From positions 1 through 64,000 of the forward strand of contig SIAJ01000010.1 of assembly GCA_009691845.1 (NCBI GenBank): 64,000 nt of DNA, written 5' to 3'. This stretch comes from Gemmataceae bacterium (lineage in GTDB: Bacteria > Planctomycetota > Planctomycetia > Gemmatales > Gemmataceae). The translations under genes were made by a program, and so were the position numbers. A model generated the notes under the pieces. That model was given only the letters and a program-made list of their open reading frames with translations. It was not told where the DNA came from and searched no databases. Positions 9,456-20,000 of the stretch are shown piece by piece. How positions within the stretch are numbered: the first letter of the stretch is position 1; each line of letters begins with the position of its first letter.

Positions 9456-12400
9456 ATGAACCCCCTGTCCTTCTCGCTTCGCCGGCCCATCACCTTGATG
9501 GTTCTCCTCGTCGGCATGTTGGCCATGGGCAACGAGTCGCGCAAGCGGATGAAGGTCGACGTGTTCCCTTCGTTGAATCTGCCGGTGATTTACGTTTGTC
9601 AGCCCTATGGCGGCATGGACCCGCAACAGATGGAAGGGTTGATTGCCAATTACTACGAGTACCACTTCCTCTATATCGGCGGCATTCACCACGTTGAAAG
9701 CCGAAATGTTCAGGGCGTTTCCCTGATGAAGCTGCACTTCCATCCCGGCACGGACATGGCCCAGGCCCTCGCGGAGACCGTGGGCTACGTGAATCGTTCG
9801 CGCGCGTTCATGCCGCCGGGCACCGTGCCGCCGTTCATCATGCGCTTCGATACCGGCAGCGTGCCCGTTGGCTATCTGGTGCTTTCAAGCGAGACCAAGA
9901 CCATCGCTCAGATTCAGGATCAGGCACTCTTCAAAGTCCGGCCGATGTTCGCGGCCATCAAGGGTGTTTCCGCTCCGCCTCCGTTCGGTGGCAATCAGCG
10001 AACCATCGTTGTCCGGGCCGACCCCGATCGTTTGCGGGCGTACAACCTTTCGGCCGACGATGTCGTCAAGTCGATCGCGGCCGGGAACTCGATTAGTCCC
10101 TCCGGTGCTATCCGCAACCAGGAGCGCATGCCGTTCGTTCCCGTGAATACGCTGGCGGTCACGACCAAGGACTTTGGTGAAATTCCCGTAAAACCCGGCG
10201 TATTCTTGCGTGATGTGGTCGTCAGAAGCCCGGCCACGGGCGAACCGTTGATCGAGGATGCCAGCGATGTTCCATCGGGATACGCGCTCGTCAACGGCAA
10301 GCGAGCCGTTTATATTCTCGCGACCAAGCGGGCTGATGCCAGCACGCTCGATGTCGTTGCCGGCATCAAGGCTGACATCCCAAACATGCAGAAAGCCCTG
10401 CCCGAGGACATCCATGTTTCGTTCGAGTTCGATCAGTCACCCTTCGTTACGAACTCGATGTGGGGCGTGGGGCTTGAAGCCTTGCTCGGGGCATTGCTCA
10501 CCGGTCTGATGGTTCTTCTTTTTCTTCGCGATTGGAACAGCGTGATCGTAGTCGTGCTGAATATTCCGCTGGCATTAGTCGGTTCTCTCGTCGGTTTGTG
10601 GCTGTGCGGTCACACGATCAATCTGATGACACTCGGCGGCCTGGCACTGGCCGTGGGTATTCTCGTGGACGAGGCAACCGTCGCCGTCGAGAACATTCAC
10701 ACGCAAATGGAGAAGACCAATTCGGTTGCCCTCGCCGTTTGGCGAGCGATACTCGAAACGGCCGTGCCACGATTGCTCGCCATGTTGTGCATACTGGCTG
10801 TGTTTCTTCCATCGTTCCTGATGACGGGTGCCGCCCGGGCCTTGTTCGTGCCACTTTCACTCGCGGTTGGCTTCGCCATGATCGGTTCCTACGTGCTTTC
10901 GAGCACATTCGTGCCGGTGCTGAGCATCTGGTTACTGAAACGTCCCGCAAGCTCACACGTGGATTCATCCAACGGAATCATCCAGAAGATTCTGCATCCA
11001 GCCGTCTGGCTATCGATGCGAACGCGTTGGTTCCTCGTCCCGGTCTATCTGGCTGGTGCTACGTTGCTGATTTTTGCCCTGAGCCGAATGCTCGGGACGG
11101 AAATCTTTCCGCAGGTCGATTCGGGTCAGTTTCAATTACGGTTAAAAGCTCCGACGGGCACGCGCATTGAGCAGACCGAAGAGATCATGAAGGAAACCCT
11201 GCGGATCATCGAGGAAGAGTCGGGTAAGGACAACGTCGAGATTACGCTTGGCTACGTCGGCCTGGTGCCATCGACTTACCCAATCAACAGCGTCTATCTC
11301 TGGACCGGCGGGCCCGAGGAAGCCCTGTTTCGCATCGCCTTGAAGCCGGGTCGCGTGAACATCGAGCGATTCAAGGCCAAACTCCGCGATCGCTTGAACG
11401 AGGAACTGCCTCGTTGGCTGGAGGAGAAATGGTTACGCGAAGGCGTGCCGGCCGCCCGTGCCGCGGCCGCCCGGAACGTTCGTCTTTCATTTGAGCCAGC
11501 CGACATTGTGAGTGAAGTGATGAGCTTTGGAAGCCCCACGCCCGTCGAGGTGCAAGTCAGCGGCAACAAGATGGTGGATACGCGAGCCCATGCCGAGAAG
11601 ATCCGCCTGGAACTTGCCAAGGTCAATTCGCTCAAGGACCTGCAAATCGTGCAGTCGCAGAATTACCCGACGGTCGAGGTCAACGTCAGTCGCGAGCGGG
11701 CGGCTGCGGCCGGCGTGCAGGCGGGCCGAGTTGGGACTGCGTTGGCACCAGCTACTTCGTCAAGTCGTTTCACTTTGCCGATCTTCTGGCAGGAACCTGC
11801 GAGCGGGATCGGCTATCAGGTTCAGCTCGAAGTTCCGCAGGCCCTCATGAAATCGAAGACGGACATCGAGGAGATTCCACTACACGCGACCGGTGGCCCA
11901 GCGGTACTGCTCCGCGATGTCGCCGACGTCAAGGAAGGGACGATGCCTGGCCAGGTCGATCGCTACAGCATGAGACGGGTTGTGAGCATGACCGCAAACA
12001 TTCAAGGGGATGATCTCGGCAACGTGGCCAAGGATTTGGCAAAGGCGATCGAATCCGCCGGGCCACCACCGGCGGGCGTGCATGTCGATGTTCGCGGCCA
12101 GGTCACGCCGATGAATGATTTGCGAGAGGACCTGGGTTATGGTTTACTGGCCTCGGTGTTCGTGATCCTTCTGCTTCTGACTGCATACTTCCAGTCGATA
12201 CGACTCGCCCTCACAGCAGTGGCTGCGATACCCGCCGTGCTCTGCGGAGTAGGCATCGCGCTGCTCTTCACCGGCACGACCTTGAATCTGCAATCGTTTA
12301 TGGGTGCAATCATGGCTGTCGGTGTCTCGGTCGCGAATTCGATCTTGCTCGTCACGTATGCCGAGCGTCATCGAAAGGGCGGCCAATCTTCCGCTGATGC

Positions 12401-12689
12401 CGCGATTGCTGGCGTTCGTGGTCGATTGCGGCCTATCTTGATGACGAGTGCCGCGATGATCGCGGGTATGATCCCAATGGCCGTCGGCTTCGGCGATGGC
12501 GGCGACCAGACCGCGCCGCTGGGACGAGCCGTCATCGGCGGGCTGCTGGCTTCGACGGCGGCGACTCTGATTCTGCTACCGGCCGTTTTCACATGGGTAA
12601 TGGGTTGGCGAGGTCCGAGTTCGGTTTCACTCGATCCGACCGACCCAATGAGTTCGCACTTCGTGGCGCAGTCTGAGGGGACACGATGA
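9456..12689 (+). CDS. RND family efflux transporter permease (AcrB/CzcA-like)
   Basis: MNPLSFSLRRPITLMVLLVGMLAMG, LALAVGILVDEATVAVENIHTQME, second TM repeat GAIMAVGVSVANSILLVTYAERHRK...RLRPILMTSAAMIAGMIPMA. Start at ATG 9456. Confidence 0.95.
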   Translation: MNPLSFSLRRPITLMVLLVGMLAMGNESRKRMKVDVFPSLNLPVIYVCQPYGGMDPQQMEGLIANYYEYHFLYIGGIHHVESRNVQGVSLMKLHFHPGTDMAQALAETVGYVNRSRAFMPPGTVPPFIMRFDTGSVPVGYLVLSSETKTIAQIQDQALFKVRPMFAAIKGVSAPPPFGGNQRTIVVRADPDRLRAYNLSADDVVKSIAAGNSISPSGAIRNQERMPFVPVNTLAVTTKDFGEIPVKPGVFLRDVVVRSPATGEPLIEDASDVPSGYALVNGKRAVYILATKRADASTLDVVAGIKADIPNMQKALPEDIHVSFEFDQSPFVTNSMWGVGLEALLGALLTGLMVLLFLRDWNSVIVVVLNIPLALVGSLVGLWLCGHTINLMTLGGLALAVGILVDEATVAVENIHTQMEKTNSVALAVWRAILETAVPRLLAMLCILAVFLPSFLMTGAARALFVPLSLAVGFAMIGSYVLSSTFVPVLSIWLLKRPASSHVDSSNGIIQKILHPAVWLSMRTRWFLVPVYLAGATLLIFALSRMLGTEIFPQVDSGQFQLRLKAPTGTRIEQTEEIMKETLRIIEEESGKDNVEITLGYVGLVPSTYPINSVYLWTGGPEEALFRIALKPGRVNIERFKAKLRDRLNEELPRWLEEKWLREGVPAARAAAARNVRLSFEPADIVSEVMSFGSPTPVEVQVSGNKMVDTRAHAEKIRLELAKVNSLKDLQIVQSQNYPTVEVNVSRERAAAAGVQAGRVGTALAPATSSSRFTLPIFWQEPASGIGYQVQLEVPQALMKSKTDIEEIPLHATGGPAVLLRDVADVKEGTMPGQVDRYSMRRVVSMTANIQGDDLGNVAKDLAKAIESAGPPPAGVHVDVRGQVTPMNDLREDLGYGLLASVFVILLLLTAYFQSIRLALTAVAAIPAVLCGVGIALLFTGTTLNLQSFMGAIMAVGVSVANSILLVTYAERHRKGGQSSADAAIAGVRGRLRPILMTSAAMIAGMIPMAVGFGDGGDQTAPLGRAVIGGLLASTAATLILLPAVFTWVMGWRGPSSVSLDPTDPMSSHFVAQSEGTR

Positions 12690-14161
12690 TTCGCTCGTCT
12701 TCAGAGAGTTTGACTATGAGCATCTCGAAGCGAAGCGAGCCTCCGGCGTCAGCCGGGGGAGCACTCGCCCATGCGAGAACGCACCGACTGCTGGCTCCGA
12801 ACTCCCCCGACTTACGCCGGAGGCTCGCAGGGTCATTTAGCATTCTTCAGCCTCGATTGCGTTTCGGGCTGCTGATTCTCGCTCTCGCTGGTTGCACAAA
12901 ATCCAACTCAACCACCGCCCCTGGCACGGCAACTCCCGCAGGTGCGTTCACGGTCGTGCGTCCGCAGAAAAAAGCCTTGCCCAAGGTCATCGATCAGCCG
13001 GGTACGATTCAGGCCTACGAGTCGGCACCCCTTTACGCGAAGTTGGCAGGTTTCGTAAAGCTCGTGAAGGTGGATATTGGCGATTCGTTGGAATCCGGGG
13101 CAGTGCTGGCCGAACTTAGCATTCCCGAGTTGGAGGACGAAGGCCGTCAAAAAATGGCACTGGTCGAGCAGGCTGCGGCCGAAGTCGAACAGGCGCGGAA
13201 ACAGGTCGTGATCGCCGACGCGGACGTCGAGTCTGCCGATGCCCGCGTGCTCGAGGCGAAAGCAGGTTTGAAGCGAGCGCAAGCTTCGTTCAAACGCTGG
13301 GAGTCCGAGGCGACACGGATAGCCGAGATGGTTCGCACCAAGGTCGTCGATCCGCAAGTTGGCGATGAGACGCGGAACCAGTTCCTTGCCGCCGAGGCAG
13401 GCTTTGAGGAAGCCCGAGCCCGCGTGACCGTGGCCGAGCGTGCCGTGGTGAAGGCAAAAGCGGAACGCGAAAAAGCGAGCGAGGACGTCAAGGCCACGGA
13501 TGCCAAACGCAAGGTGGCCGAAGCGGAAGCATCTCGTCTGAAGAGCCTGCTCGAATATTGCTTCATCAAAGCTCCCTTCGCTGGGACGGTCATCAAGCGA
13601 GCACTCGATGCAGGTCACTTCGTCCAACCGGCCGCCATGGGCAAGGGCGACCCGCTCTTTATCGTCGCGCGCACCAACATGGTTCGCGTGCCCATCGACG
13701 TGCCCGAGGCGGACGCGGCTCTCGTTCGCATCGGCGTGCCAGCGAAGATTCGCGTGCCGGCTTTGCACGGTGCCGAGTTCACGGGAGAGGTTAAACGGAC
13801 GGCCCAAGCTCTGGAAGCGGGTTCGCGAACTTTGCGTGTGGAAATCGATCTTCCGAATGCAGAACACAAACTCTTGCCAGGCATGTACGCACACGCCCGC
13901 ATTACGGCCCCCATGCCGGAGGCCTGGGCACTCCCCTCGAACGCCGTAGTGAAGCAAGCCGACCAAACAGTCGTGTTTCTGCATCGCGATGGAAAAGCAG
14001 TTCGCCTGCGTATCCAACCTGGCCGAACCGATGGCACGTTCACGGAAGTGTTCAAAAAAGAGAAAGCGGGCGGCTGGGAAGACTGGACGGGCGAAGAGGA
14101 GGTCCTGTCCGGTCCTGCAACCGCGTTGACGGACAGCCAGAGTGTCCAGATCGCGAAATGA
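12686..14161 (+). CDS. Efflux RND transporter periplasmic adaptor (MFP) lipoprotein; start uncertain
   Basis: Lipobox LALAGC, barrel-sandwich and coiled-coil region, YCFIKAPFAGTVIKRALDAGHFVQ. Either ATGA overlap with RND stop (12686) or TTG at 12857, which gives MRFGLLILALAGC. Confidence 0.9.
   Translation: MIRSSSESLTMSISKRSEPPASAGGALAHARTHRLLAPNSPDLRRRLAGSFSILQPRLRFGLLILALAGCTKSNSTTAPGTATPAGAFTVVRPQKKALPKVIDQPGTIQAYESAPLYAKLAGFVKLVKVDIGDSLESGAVLAELSIPELEDEGRQKMALVEQAAAEVEQARKQVVIADADVESADARVLEAKAGLKRAQASFKRWESEATRIAEMVRTKVVDPQVGDETRNQFLAAEAGFEEARARVTVAERAVVKAKAEREKASEDVKATDAKRKVAEAEASRLKSLLEYCFIKAPFAGTVIKRALDAGHFVQPAAMGKGDPLFIVARTNMVRVPIDVPEADAALVRIGVPAKIRVPALHGAEFTGEVKRTAQALEAGSRTLRVEIDLPNAEHKLLPGMYAHARITAPMPEAWALPSNAVVKQADQTVVFLHRDGKAVRLRIQPGRTDGTFTEVFKKEKAGGWEDWTGEEEVLSGPATALTDSQSVQIAK
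12735..12828. repeat. Palindromic element (family A: GCGAGCCTCCGGCGTMAGYCGGGGGAG)
   Basis: Left arm 12735-12761, right arm 12802-12828, 25/27 complementary; lies inside the longest reading of the adaptor ORF. Confidence 0.85.
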
Positions 14162-14219
14162 GTGGAAAAGGAGTCGTGGCTCTCTTATACTCTGCGCGGC
14201 CGAAGATGAGACATTTTCA

Positions 14220-14295
14220 GAGTCGCGACCGTAAGGGAGCGGAAGAGAGACCGGCTGATCGTCGCCGTTGACCGCTCCCATATGGCCGCGACTCC
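14220..14295. repeat. Palindromic element (family B: GGAGTCGCGACCGTAAGGGAGCGG)
   Basis: gagtcgcgaccgtaagggagcgg (14220-14242) vs ccgctcccatatggccgcgactcc (14272-14295); related to element at 37786-37841. Confidence 0.75.
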
Positions 14296-14605
14296 GGTGT
14301 CCCGATCTTGCCCGCGTCAGGTATAACAAAAGGTCGGCAGTGTCTTATTTTGCGAGGGCGAGGTGCCGTGCCCTCTCAAATCGGGGCACCACCTGTCATC
14401 GCGAGGTTGCTCGACTTACGTGTTGCTGGCAGGTGAAATTTTTGCGATGCAGGAATGTATTGTCCATGAAGGCATCCCTGCCAAACCAACGATCCTCCAT
14501 GCGAGTAATCGTAATATTGACATCTCCTGCAAATTTTGTAATTTGAAGGCGACTGGCGGGTTTAGAATGTTAGCGACGATTCCCTGCGCGAATAAGGCTG
14601 GGCGA

Positions 14606-15202
14606 ATGTTCCTGAAGACCTCGGCAGTCTGGACCGTCCTCGCGGTCGCGATTCTTCCTGGTAGTCGCCTCGTGGCCGCCAGTCCGAAGGCCGACCGGGC
14701 CGTCGAATTTTCCGATCTCGCCGGCCAAAAACACAAGCCGCTCGCAGTGCCTGATGCCAAGGCCACCCTCCTCTTCTTTCTTCTTCCGGACTGCCCGAAT
14801 TCGAACGCCTATGCTCCCGAGATCAAACGCATTTGCGTAGCCTATGAGGCAAGGAAGGTGGCCGCGTTCATCGTTCATGCCGATCCCGATGTGACCGTGA
14901 AAGTTGCGAAGTCACACGCGAAGGAATACGCCCTGCCCTGCCCGGTCCTGCTCGATCCGTCGCATCGGCTGGTCGAATTCACGGGAGTCACGACCGCCCC
15001 GGAAGTCGCGGTCGTTTCGCCGGATGGCAAGATTCTCTACAGGGGGCGCATCGACGATCTCTTTGCCGACTTCGGCAAGCGGCGGCCCGAGCCGACACGC
15101 CGCGATTTGCGTGAAGCACTCGACGCGATTCTCGCCGGCAAGGATGTGGCGACGAAGACTACGAAAGCCATCGGCTGCCCGCTCCCTGAACCCAAGAAGT
15201 AA
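14606..15202 (+). CDS. Exported thioredoxin-like/redoxin domain protein
   Basis: MFLKTSAVWTVLAVAILPGSRLVAASP signal; ATLLFFLLPDCPNSNAYAPEIKRI (single Cys), TTAPEVAVVSPDGKILYRGRIDD. Upstream ATG at 14567 also possible. Confidence 0.85.
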   Translation: MFLKTSAVWTVLAVAILPGSRLVAASPKADRAVEFSDLAGQKHKPLAVPDAKATLLFFLLPDCPNSNAYAPEIKRICVAYEARKVAAFIVHADPDVTVKVAKSHAKEYALPCPVLLDPSHRLVEFTGVTTAPEVAVVSPDGKILYRGRIDDLFADFGKRRPEPTRRDLREALDAILAGKDVATKTTKAIGCPLPEPKK

Positions 15203-15227
15203 AACGTTCGATTCAAAAGGAACCACC

Positions 15228-16637
15228 GTGAAATTCAATCTTCGCATAACCGCCCTCCTGGGTCTTTTCGTTGCCGTCACTGCCAACGCAGAAGAGAAGG
15301 CGATTCCTACGTTCAACAAGAACGTTGCTCCCATCCTGTTTGAAGCGTGTGCGATGTGTCATCGGCCCGGCGAGTCGGCCCCGTTTTCGTTACTGACGTA
15401 TGCCGACGCCAAGAAACGCGGCAAGTTGATCGCTCAAGTGACACACTCCCGGCAAATGCCGCCGTGGAAAGCGGACAAGAGCGACGTGAGCTTTCGTGGC
15501 GAACGTCGCTTGAAAGACAACCAGATCGCGTTACTGAAGAGTTGGGTCGAAGCAGACATGCCCGAGGGAGACAAGAAGGATTTGCCCAAGGCCCCGGTCT
15601 TCGACGACGGTTGGCCACTTGGCAAGCCGGACCTCGTGGTAAAAATGCCGAAGTCGTTCAAAGTTCCCGCCGAGGGCCGGGACGTTTATCGCAACTTCGC
15701 CGTGGCGACCGGCCTAAAGGAAGACAAGTGGGTGAAGGCCGTTGATTTTCGTCCCAGTGCCCCCTCGGCGGTGCATCACACGCTGTTTTTCCTCGATCCG
15801 ACCGGCACGGCCGCGAAGAAAGAGGCAGATAGCGGCGTGGTCGGTTCAAGCGGCGTGATGGGAACCGCCGGCCGAGCGGGCGGGAGTGGTCGGCCTGGAT
15901 CGACCGGAAACCTGTTCGACGAAATTGGTGTTCTCACCGGCACGGGCGGGCTTGGCGGCTGGACGGCCGGGGCTCGACCTCGCGAGTTGCCGCACAACCT
16001 GGCTTACAAGCTGCCCAAAGGGACGGACCTGATTCTCTCGACGCACTTTCATCCGTCCGGTAAGGCCGAGGAAGAAGCCTCGACGATCGCACTTTACTTC
16101 ACCGACAAAGCACCGCCGCAGAAATTCACGGGCATACAGGTTCCCTTCGGCTTCGGAATTGTCGTAGGCATCAACATCGAGGCCGGAAATAAGGATTACG
16201 TGATCGAGGATTCGTTCACCGTACCCGTTGATGTGCGGGCATTCGGCATCACGGCCCATGCCCACTACATTGCCAAAGAGTTCACGGTGACGGCCACGCC
16301 ACCCGACGGAAAATCCAAAACCCTTCTTAGGATTAGCGACTGGGATTTTGCCTGGCAGGAGCAGTACCAGTTCGAGGAGTTTGTCGATCTCCCCAAGGGC
16401 ACGAAGGTCAACGTGAAGATTCGCTACGACAACTCGGCGGAGAACCTTCGCAACCCGACCAGCCCGCCGAAGCGCGTCCGCTGGGGCCGCGAATCCACGG
16501 ACGAAATGGGGAGCAGCACGCTCCTGGTGGTTGCCGCGAAAGAAGAGGAGTTCGGAAAACTCCAGGACGGCTACGGGGCGTATGTCCGCGACGCGGCCAT
16601 CAAGGGGGCGCTGAAGCGGTTTCAGGAGAAGAAGTGA
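15228..16637 (+). CDS. Cytochrome c / copper ascorbate-dependent monooxygenase-like exported protein
   Basis: GTG start preceded by AAAAGGA; signal peptide; CAMCH heme-binding motif; HHTLFFLDP, STHFHPSGKAEEE, AHAHYIAKEF as in Cu type II monooxygenase-like domains. Confidence 0.88.
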   Translation: MKFNLRITALLGLFVAVTANAEEKAIPTFNKNVAPILFEACAMCHRPGESAPFSLLTYADAKKRGKLIAQVTHSRQMPPWKADKSDVSFRGERRLKDNQIALLKSWVEADMPEGDKKDLPKAPVFDDGWPLGKPDLVVKMPKSFKVPAEGRDVYRNFAVATGLKEDKWVKAVDFRPSAPSAVHHTLFFLDPTGTAAKKEADSGVVGSSGVMGTAGRAGGSGRPGSTGNLFDEIGVLTGTGGLGGWTAGARPRELPHNLAYKLPKGTDLILSTHFHPSGKAEEEASTIALYFTDKAPPQKFTGIQVPFGFGIVVGINIEAGNKDYVIEDSFTVPVDVRAFGITAHAHYIAKEFTVTATPPDGKSKTLLRISDWDFAWQEQYQFEEFVDLPKGTKVNVKIRYDNSAENLRNPTSPPKRVRWGRESTDEMGSSTLLVVAAKEEEFGKLQDGYGAYVRDAAIKGALKRFQEKK

Positions 16638-16684
16638 GGACAAGGTTTGCCTCGCAAACAGCAGCATGACTGTGGCCAAATCGG

Positions 16685-16721
16685 GGGTAGGCGGCTCGGT
16701 TTCAAAACGAGTTGCCTACCC
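16685..16721 (+). terminator. Hairpin downstream of cytochrome c protein, possible terminator or palindromic repeat
   Basis: gggtaggcggctcg-gtttcaaaa-cgagttgcctaccc followed by tttcctt. Confidence 0.5.
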
Positions 16722-17025
16722 TTTCCTTGTTCCGTGTGAAAACTGCAACGGAAGAGGGAACGTGTCTGTATCAGTAGATTCGGATCAATTGATACAATCG
16801 GAAGATTCGCGGCCGGAATATCGTTGCATCTATTGATGAGGGGTGGTAAACTCACTTTTCTTAGTGTCGCAGGTGAAGCCGTTGATGGCGTTCATTTAGG
16901 CCAGATCGGGTCCAATCTGCACGCTCACAGCGGTCCGTATTCGGGCACAATCCGAGCTGTCAGCCATCCGTATCGCAAATCGCGGACGGATTCTCATTCA
17001 TCACTTTTCTTTGGAGGCATCAGTC

Positions 17026-20000
17026 ATGGCTCCCCGTTCATCTCGCCACAGCGTTTTTGACCCACCTGCACACCGTCGATCCAAGCGCAGGTTCGCTGGA
17101 TTACGAATTGAGCAACTTGAAAGCCGGATTGCGCCAGCTCTGTTTAACGTCCAAAGCCCGGTGACAGTCTCCGGTACGGGCAACTATGGGAGCATCGCCA
17201 CCGGCGACTTCAACGCCGACGGCAAGACGGACATGGTGCTGACCAATTACGGGACCGCCGGCCCGGGCAACCTCGCTGGCGGAAATGTTATCAGCGTCCT
17301 GCTCGGCAACGGGAACGGGACGTTCGGCAGTGCGAGCAACTTCACCTTGGGCTCCAACTACTACGTGTCGTTCGTCGCTGTCGGGGACCTGAATGGGGAC
17401 AGCAAGCAGGATCTGGCGGTCGCCAGTTCCACCGAGGACTCGACCGGCCGACTCAGTATCTACCTGGGCAACGGGTCCGGCGGGTTCACTGCGTCGAACC
17501 AGAATCCGATCGCGACCGGGTCGAGCAACGCCTGCTGGGTGGGGATCGCCCAGGTGACCAACGGCGATAGCAACGCGGACGTCGTGGTGCTTGGGTTCGG
17601 CGACTCGGACCAGGGCCAGTCCACCATCTTCGGGAACAACATTAACGTCTTTCAGGGCGACGGCACGGGGGCCGTCAGTTCGATCGGCACGATCACCAAT
17701 GGGCTGTCGTTCATCCCGACCGCCCTGGCGATCGCCGACTTCGACGGGGACGGGGACATGGACTTCGCGGCAACTGTCCCCGGGGTGCCACCGGACGTGG
17801 GCGCCGCGCAGCCGTCAGGGATCGTCCAGATGTTCAGCGGCAATGGGGCCGGCGGGTTCTCTCTCGGCAACTCGTTCAGCTCCGGCGGGGCTCTTCCGAT
17901 CAGCATCCAGGTCGCCCACCTGAACGGCGACACTCTGCCCGACCTTGTCATCGCCAACGCCGGCGACCCGGACTCGGCCAACTCCTACGCCAACTTCGGG
18001 ATCAACAGCTCCGTCGGAGTTGCGATGAACACCGGCGGGATGAACTTCAACACCAACTATCTGACCACCGGCCTGAACACAGGCGGGTCGAAGTCGGTGT
18101 TCGCCGTCGCCGTCGCGGACTTCGATATGGACGGCAAGCAGGACATCGCCGGGATCGTGTACGGGAACCCAGTCACGGCGGCGAACGCCCGGGTGTTGGA
18201 GTTCAAGGGGGACGGGAATGGAGGGTTCGCTGCCGACGCCAACTCCCCGTTCAACACACTGACCACCGACGGCCAATACCTGGTCGCCGCCCCGCTAGAC
18301 GCCAACGCCTCCCCGGACATCGTCTACAGCAACGCCGTTGGCAAGTACGGGGTGCTGCTCAACACCACGGTCACTGGTCCCTCCGTAACGATCAACAAAG
18401 GCTCAAGCCAGGCCGACCCGACGAACTTAACTTCCATCGTATTCGATGTCGTGTTCTCCGAAGGAGTGACGGGCTTCGCTGGAAGCGATATTGTTTTCAC
18501 GGGCAGTTCCGGCGGGACGCCTTCGGCGTCAGTATCTGCAATTAGTACGACCGCCTATACCGTCACGGTCACCGGATTCAGCGGTACTGGCACGGTAAGG
18601 GCCTCGATCCCGGCTGGTGCCGCAACGAGTATTTCGGCTTCGGCTGACAACATGGCCTCGACCAGTTCGGACAATCAAGTTGCGTTCGATCTCGTTTCCC
18701 CGACGGTCACGATCAACCAGGCCAGCGGCCAAGCCGATCCGACTACGACGGGCCCAATCTTGTTCACCGTGGTATTTAGTGAAAATGTCACCGGGTTTGG
18801 GAATAGCGATATCGATTTATCTAGCAGTTCGCTCAGCGGTCTATCTGCCGTCGTGTCAGGGTCCGGGCCGACTTACACCGTCTCTGTCACGGGCATGGTT
18901 GGCGACGGGACGGTCGTGGCCAAAGTCCTGGCTGGTGCCGCTGTCGATGCGCTCGGCAATACATCTGTCTCATCGACTTCGGGCGATAACACCGTAACAT
19001 TTGGCACGCCCTCGTCACCTCTCGTTACGATCAACCGGGGTGCCAGCCAGCCCGACCTGACTAATGCAACAGCCATCGTGTTCGATGTCGTGTTTTCGGA
19101 GGGCGTGAGCGGATTCGCCGGAGGAGATGTCGGCCTTTCCGGTAGTTCCGGCAGCGGAATTGGCCTGTTCGCCTCGGTCACCCCAATCAGTTCGAGCCTG
19201 TATACGGTCACAGTGACTGGCATGACTGGCACGGGCATGGTCAGGGCTACGATCCCAGGCGGGATGGCAGCAAGCATCTCCAGTTCTCTCCCCAACCAAG
19301 CCTCAACCAGTTCCGACAATCAGGTGGACTTCGATCTAGTCGCCCCGACTGTCACGATTAACAAGGCTGCTGGCCAAGCTGATCCGGCGACTTCGGGGCC
19401 GATCTTCTTCACCGTGATATTCAGTGAAGCCGTCAGCGGGTTCGGTACAGGTGATATCGATCTGAGTAGTAGTTCGCTGAGCGGCTTATCTGCCGCCGTG
19501 GTACAGAATTCACCTACGAACTACACCGTCACCGTGTCGAACATATCAGGAGACGGAACGGTCGTCGCCAAGGTCGCGGCTGGGGTCGCAACGGACACAG
19601 CCGGCAACGGAAACGCTGCATCGACTTCGACCGATAACGCGGTGATCGTTGACACGGTCCCGCCGTCGGTCACGATCGACCAGGCAGTTGGCCAGGCTGA
19701 CCCGACCAACGTCTCGTCGATCAAGTTCGATGTGAAGTTCACGGAGCCGGTGACCGGCTTTGACGTGTTCGACGTGAGCCTGGCCGGGAGCACTGCCGGG
19801 GGCACTTTGGTAAAGACCGTGAGTGGTTCGCTGGGCACCTACACGGTCACCGTTACGGGTATGACGACACGCGGTTCCGTAGTTGCAACGATCCCGGCCG
19901 GAGTCGCGATTGATGCTGGCGGCAATCCGAACTTTGCCGCCACCAGCACGGATAACTCCGTTGAATTCCTGAACACCGGCACGATCGGCTTTACACAAAT

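Noticed and set aside
12908-14329. 473-aa minus-strand ORF
   Set aside because: Antisense of the efflux adaptor gene.
18385-19980. Regularly spaced repeats considered as CRISPR-like or tandem DNA repeats
   Set aside because: Period is about 320 bp, in frame and protein-level; Ig-like coding duplications.
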